From the NCBI GenBank assembly GCA_946480825.1, contig CAMLLG010000111.1, positions 1 to 8,507 on the forward strand: a stretch of DNA of 8,507 nucleotides, given 5' to 3'. The notes beneath the pieces are model-generated. The model did not search any database and was not told the origin of the DNA. It was given only the letters and a program-made list of their open reading frames with translations. Below are positions 6,721-8,507 of the stretch, piece after piece (the stretch's first letter is position 1; every line of letters starts with the position of its first letter). A program made the position numbers and the translations under genes. Source of the stretch: an uncultured Lysobacteraceae bacterium (GTDB lineage: Bacteria > Pseudomonadota > Gammaproteobacteria > Xanthomonadales > Xanthomonadaceae).

Positions 6721-6734
6721 GATCCGTCCGGATC
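6721..6734. promoter_or_regulatory. Palindrome GATCCG-TC-CGGATC in divergent promoter region
   Basis: A perfect 6-bp inverted repeat with a 2-base centre lies 24-37 bp upstream of the cupredoxin start. Position and symmetry fit an operator for a dimeric regulator, or a 5'-UTR hairpin. No regulator gene is in the window. Confidence 0.35.
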
Positions 6735-6758
6735 ATTGATTTCGGTGACCTGCTTCGA

Positions 6759-6775
6759 TCATGCGAGACGCATGA
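6759..6775. promoter_or_regulatory. Palindrome TCATGCG-AGA-CGCATGA in divergent promoter region
   Basis: A perfect 7-bp inverted repeat with a 3-base centre lies about 62-78 bp upstream of the cupredoxin start, flanked by TCGA-type sequences on both sides. It is the most symmetric element in the gap and a candidate operator for the cupredoxin operon. The regulator is unknown. Confidence 0.4.
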
Positions 6776-7025
6776 CTCGATCGAGGCCACGACAAGGCAT
6801 ACGGGTGTGACGACGGTCCGGATGCAGGGTGATGTCCGAGGCGTTCCCGGAGCCCCGGCCGCAGAGGCCCGCGGTCACGCGCCCGCTGTATTCGATTGCA
6901 TTACACTTGCGCGCCTGCGGCCGGCGACGACCGCATCGACGCATCCCAGAGATCTTTCGATTCAATCACTTGCAACATACCTCGGCGTATCGGAACCCTC
7001 CGACGCCCGCGCACTGGAGCTTCCG

Positions 7026-8126
7026 ATGATCTTCGAACACATCGAAAACAACGGCCACGAGCAGGTCGTGTTCTGTCACAACAAGGACGCGGGCCTGAAA
7101 GCCATCATCGCGATCCACAACACGGTGCTCGGTCCGGCCCTCGGCGGCCTGCGGATGTGGCCGTACAAGACCGAGCAGGACGCGCTGAACGATGTGCTCC
7201 GTCTCTCGCGCGGCATGACCTACAAGAACGCGGTCGCCGGCCTGAACATCGGCGGTGGCAAGGCGGTGATCATCGGCGATCCGTCCAAGGACAAGTCGGA
7301 AGCGCTGTTCCGCGCGTTCGGCAAGTTCGTCGATTCGCTGGGTGGTCGCTACATCACCGCCGAGGACGTCGGCATCGACGTCAACGACATGGAATACGTG
7401 TATCGCGAAACCGAATACGTCACCGGCGTGCATCAGGTGCACGGCGGTTCGGGCGATCCCTCGCCGTTCACCGCCTACGGCACCCTGCAGGGGCTGATGG
7501 CGACGTTGAACAAGAAATACGGCGACGAGGAAGTCGGCCGCCACAGCTACGCGGTGCAGGGCCTCGGCCACGTCGGCATGGAATTCGTGAAGCTGCTGAA
7601 GGAGCGCGGCGCGAAGATCTTCGTCACCGACATCAACCGGGAACTGGTCGAGCACGCGGTCGACGAGTACGGCGCCGAAGCGGTGGGGCCGGACGAGATC
7701 TACGACGTGCCCGCCGACGTGTATTCGCCCTGCGCGCTGGGCGGCACCGTCAACGAACTGACCCTGCCGCGCCTGAAGGCCAAGATCATCTGCGGCGCCG
7801 CCAACAACCAGTTGGCCAACAACGCCATCGGCGACGAAGTGATGAAGCGCGGCATCGTCTACGCGCCGGACTACGCGGTGAACGCGGGCGGCGTGATGAA
7901 CGTGTCGCTGGAGATCGACGGTTACAACCGCGAGCGCGCAATGCGGATGATGCGCACGATCTATCACAACCTCGCGCGCATCTACGAAATCTCCGACCGC
8001 GACGGCATTCCGACCTACCGCGCCGCCGATCGTCTGGCGGAAGAGCGCATCTCGGCGATCGGCAAGCTGAAGCTGCCGATGGGCCGCACCGCGCCGCGTT
8101 TCCTCGGGCGCATGCGCGGGCATTGA
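7026..8126 (+). CDS. bcd: Leucine dehydrogenase (Glu/Leu/Phe/Val dehydrogenase family)
   Basis: This cytoplasmic enzyme reversibly deaminates leucine (also valine and isoleucine) to the 2-oxo acid with NAD+. At 366 aa it matches the usual 364-366 aa of bacterial leucine dehydrogenases. The substrate domain has GGLRMWPYKTEQDA, MTYKNA with K67, and NIGGGKAVI with K79 as the catalytic lysine pair (K68 and K80 in Bacillus-type enzymes). The dinucleotide domain has G-x-G-x-x-G at 179-184 (GLGHVG) and an aspartate after the second strand (FVTDINREL), favouring NAD over NADP. The ending region AGGVMNVSLEIDGYNRERA is also typical. The ATG at 7026 has GGAG 6 bp upstream and gives the standard N-terminus MIFEHIENNGHEQV. 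The product feeds branched-chain oxo acids towards the acyl-CoA step where the downstream liuA acts, and it can also supply starters for iso-branched fatty acids. The symbol follows the Bacillus naming; substrate preference among Leu/Val/Ile is not certain from sequence. Confidence 0.95.
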   Translation: MIFEHIENNGHEQVVFCHNKDAGLKAIIAIHNTVLGPALGGLRMWPYKTEQDALNDVLRLSRGMTYKNAVAGLNIGGGKAVIIGDPSKDKSEALFRAFGKFVDSLGGRYITAEDVGIDVNDMEYVYRETEYVTGVHQVHGGSGDPSPFTAYGTLQGLMATLNKKYGDEEVGRHSYAVQGLGHVGMEFVKLLKERGAKIFVTDINRELVEHAVDEYGAEAVGPDEIYDVPADVYSPCALGGTVNELTLPRLKAKIICGAANNQLANNAIGDEVMKRGIVYAPDYAVNAGGVMNVSLEIDGYNRERAMRMMRTIYHNLARIYEISDRDGIPTYRAADRLAEERISAIGKLKLPMGRTAPRFLGRMRGH

Positions 8127-8147
8127 TTCTCTGCTCCGCAGAGAATC
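8125..8147 (+). repeat. Perfect hairpin directly at the leucine dehydrogenase stop codon
   Basis: GATTCTCTGC and GCAGAGAATC flank a 3-base TCC loop, a perfect 10-bp stem that begins within the TGA stop codon. No T-run follows, so it is more likely an mRNA-stabilising or dispersed repeat hairpin than a classical terminator. Confidence 0.6.
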
Positions 8148-8148
8148 A

Positions 8149-8175
8149 CCCAAAGTTTGCTGCGCAAACCTTGGG
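8149..8175 (+). repeat. Second hairpin after leucine dehydrogenase
   Basis: CCCAAAGTTTGC and GCAAACCTTGGG flank a TGC loop: a 12-bp stem with one mismatch, starting one base after the first hairpin. It also lacks a following T-run. Confidence 0.55.
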
Positions 8176-8201
8176 CCCCATGCTTCACTGCCACATCCCC
8201 C

Positions 8202-8215
8202 GCCGCTGTCGCGGC
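8202..8215 (+). repeat. Small GC-rich hairpin
   Basis: GCCGC and GCGGC flank a TGTC loop, giving a 5-bp stem immediately before the terminator-like stem. Alone it would be unremarkable in GC-rich DNA; it is listed as part of the hairpin series. Confidence 0.3.
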
Positions 8216-8240
8216 AGCCCCCTTGACTCAAGGGGGCTTT
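8216..8240 (+). terminator. Terminator-like stem between leucine dehydrogenase and liuA
   Basis: AGCCCCCTTGA and TCAAGGGGGCT pair as a perfect 11-bp stem around a single central base (in practice a shorter stem with a 3-5 base loop), followed by TTTCGTT. This looks like a factor-independent terminator with a weak T-tract. It lies 41 bp before the liuA start, so it probably ends or attenuates the leucine dehydrogenase transcript. The near-symmetry means it might also be a dispersed repeat. Confidence 0.6.
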
Positions 8241-8280
8241 CGTTCCGTCGAGTTCCTCGATCAATCCCAAGGATTTGAAG

Positions 8281-8507
8281 ATGCGTCCGTTCCCGCTGGG
8301 TGAAGACATCGATGCGCTGCGCGATGCGGTGCGCCGTTTCGCGGAGGCGGAGATCGCGCCGCGCGCGGCGGCGATCGACGAAGAGAACCAGTTCCCGCAG
8401 GACCTGTGGCCGAAACTCGGCGAGTTGGGTCTGCTGGGCATGACCGTGCCGGGCGAGTACGGCGGCAGCGAGATGGGCTATCTCGCGCATCTGGTGGCGA
8501 TGGAGGA
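8281..8507 (+). CDS. liuA: Isovaleryl-CoA dehydrogenase, N-terminal part (partial)
   Basis: This gene runs off the right edge; 75 codons are visible. The enzyme is an FAD-dependent acyl-CoA dehydrogenase that oxidises isovaleryl-CoA to 3-methylcrotonyl-CoA in leucine breakdown, passing electrons to electron-transfer flavoprotein. The N-terminal helical domain reads [17 protein letters not shown], then [31 protein letters not shown] and [11 protein letters not shown]. These closely follow Pseudomonas LiuA and human IVD, whose GYLxHxxVMEE segment separates them from most other acyl-CoA dehydrogenases. The ATG at 8281 has AAGGA 7 bp upstream. The FAD-binding region and catalytic glutamate lie outside the window. 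A terminator-like stem separates it from leucine dehydrogenase, so it may have its own promoter and head a liu operon; further liu genes downstream would be expected but are not visible. Confidence 0.88.
   Translation, partial: MRPFPLGEDIDALRDAVRRFAEAEIAPRAAAIDEENQFPQDLWPKLGELGLLGMTVPGEYGGSEMGYLAHLVAME

Larger units (their letters stand above)
6698..7025. other. Divergent intergenic region between cupredoxin operon and leucine dehydrogenase
   Basis: This 328-bp gap must hold the promoters for both directions. It contains two palindromes near the cupredoxin side (listed separately) and an AT-richer patch at about 6951-6990 on the leucine dehydrogenase side, a plausible promoter area. I could not pick a convincing -35/-10 pair. 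Short open frames crossing it have no recognisable product and no good ribosome-binding site. Confidence 0.6.

Noticed and set aside
6902..6907. TACACT as a -10 box for leucine dehydrogenase
   Set aside because: No reasonable -35 hexamer lies 16-18 bp upstream, and it is over 110 bp from the start codon.
6354..7025. N-terminal extension of leucine dehydrogenase upstream of 7026
   Set aside because: The extension lacks similarity to the family and overlaps the cupredoxin gene. The start at 7026 gives the normal length and N-terminus.
6966..8441. Minus-strand open frame of 491 codons opposite leucine dehydrogenase
   Set aside because: Composition is His/Val/Arg-rich as expected for the antisense of a coding frame, while the plus strand encodes an unmistakable leucine dehydrogenase.

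Overview
The window is a GC-rich, densely coded stretch of chromosome. The genes, the GTAG-headed REP repeat and the abundant leucine/valine-type acyl-CoA enzymes suggest a gammaproteobacterium of the Xanthomonadaceae/Lysobacteraceae (Lysobacter, Luteimonas or Xanthomonas-like). This placement is an inference from gene content and style, not from a marker gene. No tRNA, rRNA, CRISPR array, insertion sequence or phage gene was seen.

Layout. (1) The left edge holds the start of a minus-strand gene with a cobalamin-binding N-terminus typical of the fused isobutyryl-CoA mutase IcmF. (2) Divergent from it are two plus-strand genes that overlap by 4 bp: a ClsC-type cardiolipin synthase (phospholipase D family) and a protein joining Sel1/TPR-like helical repeats to a prolyl-4-hydroxylase-type 2-oxoglutarate/Fe(II) oxygenase. 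(3) A 148-bp convergent gap carries a GTAG-type REP doublet. (4) A four-gene minus-strand operon follows, reading right to left: a periplasmic cupredoxin with a C-x2-H-x2-M copper site; a two-TM CACHE/HAMP-like sensor with no output domain; a DUF3034 outer-membrane beta-barrel; and an exported group 1 truncated hemoglobin with an unusual distal pocket. (5) A 328-bp divergent intergenic region holds two palindromes. (6) On the plus strand come leucine dehydrogenase, a set of four consecutive hairpins ending in a terminator-like stem, and the 5' part of isovaleryl-CoA dehydrogenase (liuA).

How they work together. Leucine dehydrogenase and isovaleryl-CoA dehydrogenase act in leucine breakdown (leucine to ketoisocaproate, then isovaleryl-CoA to methylcrotonyl-CoA). 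With IcmF they form a branched-chain acyl-CoA theme at both ends of the window, which fits an organism rich in iso-branched fatty acids. The ClsC/oxygenase pair is a separate unit linked to the membrane. The most intriguing part is the cupredoxin / CACHE-HAMP / DUF3034 / hemoglobin operon: every product appears to be exported or membrane-bound, two are probably metal or heme proteins, and the sensor lacks a cytoplasmic output. It looks like an envelope redox or gas-ligand system of unknown function and is the best candidate here for an undescribed system.
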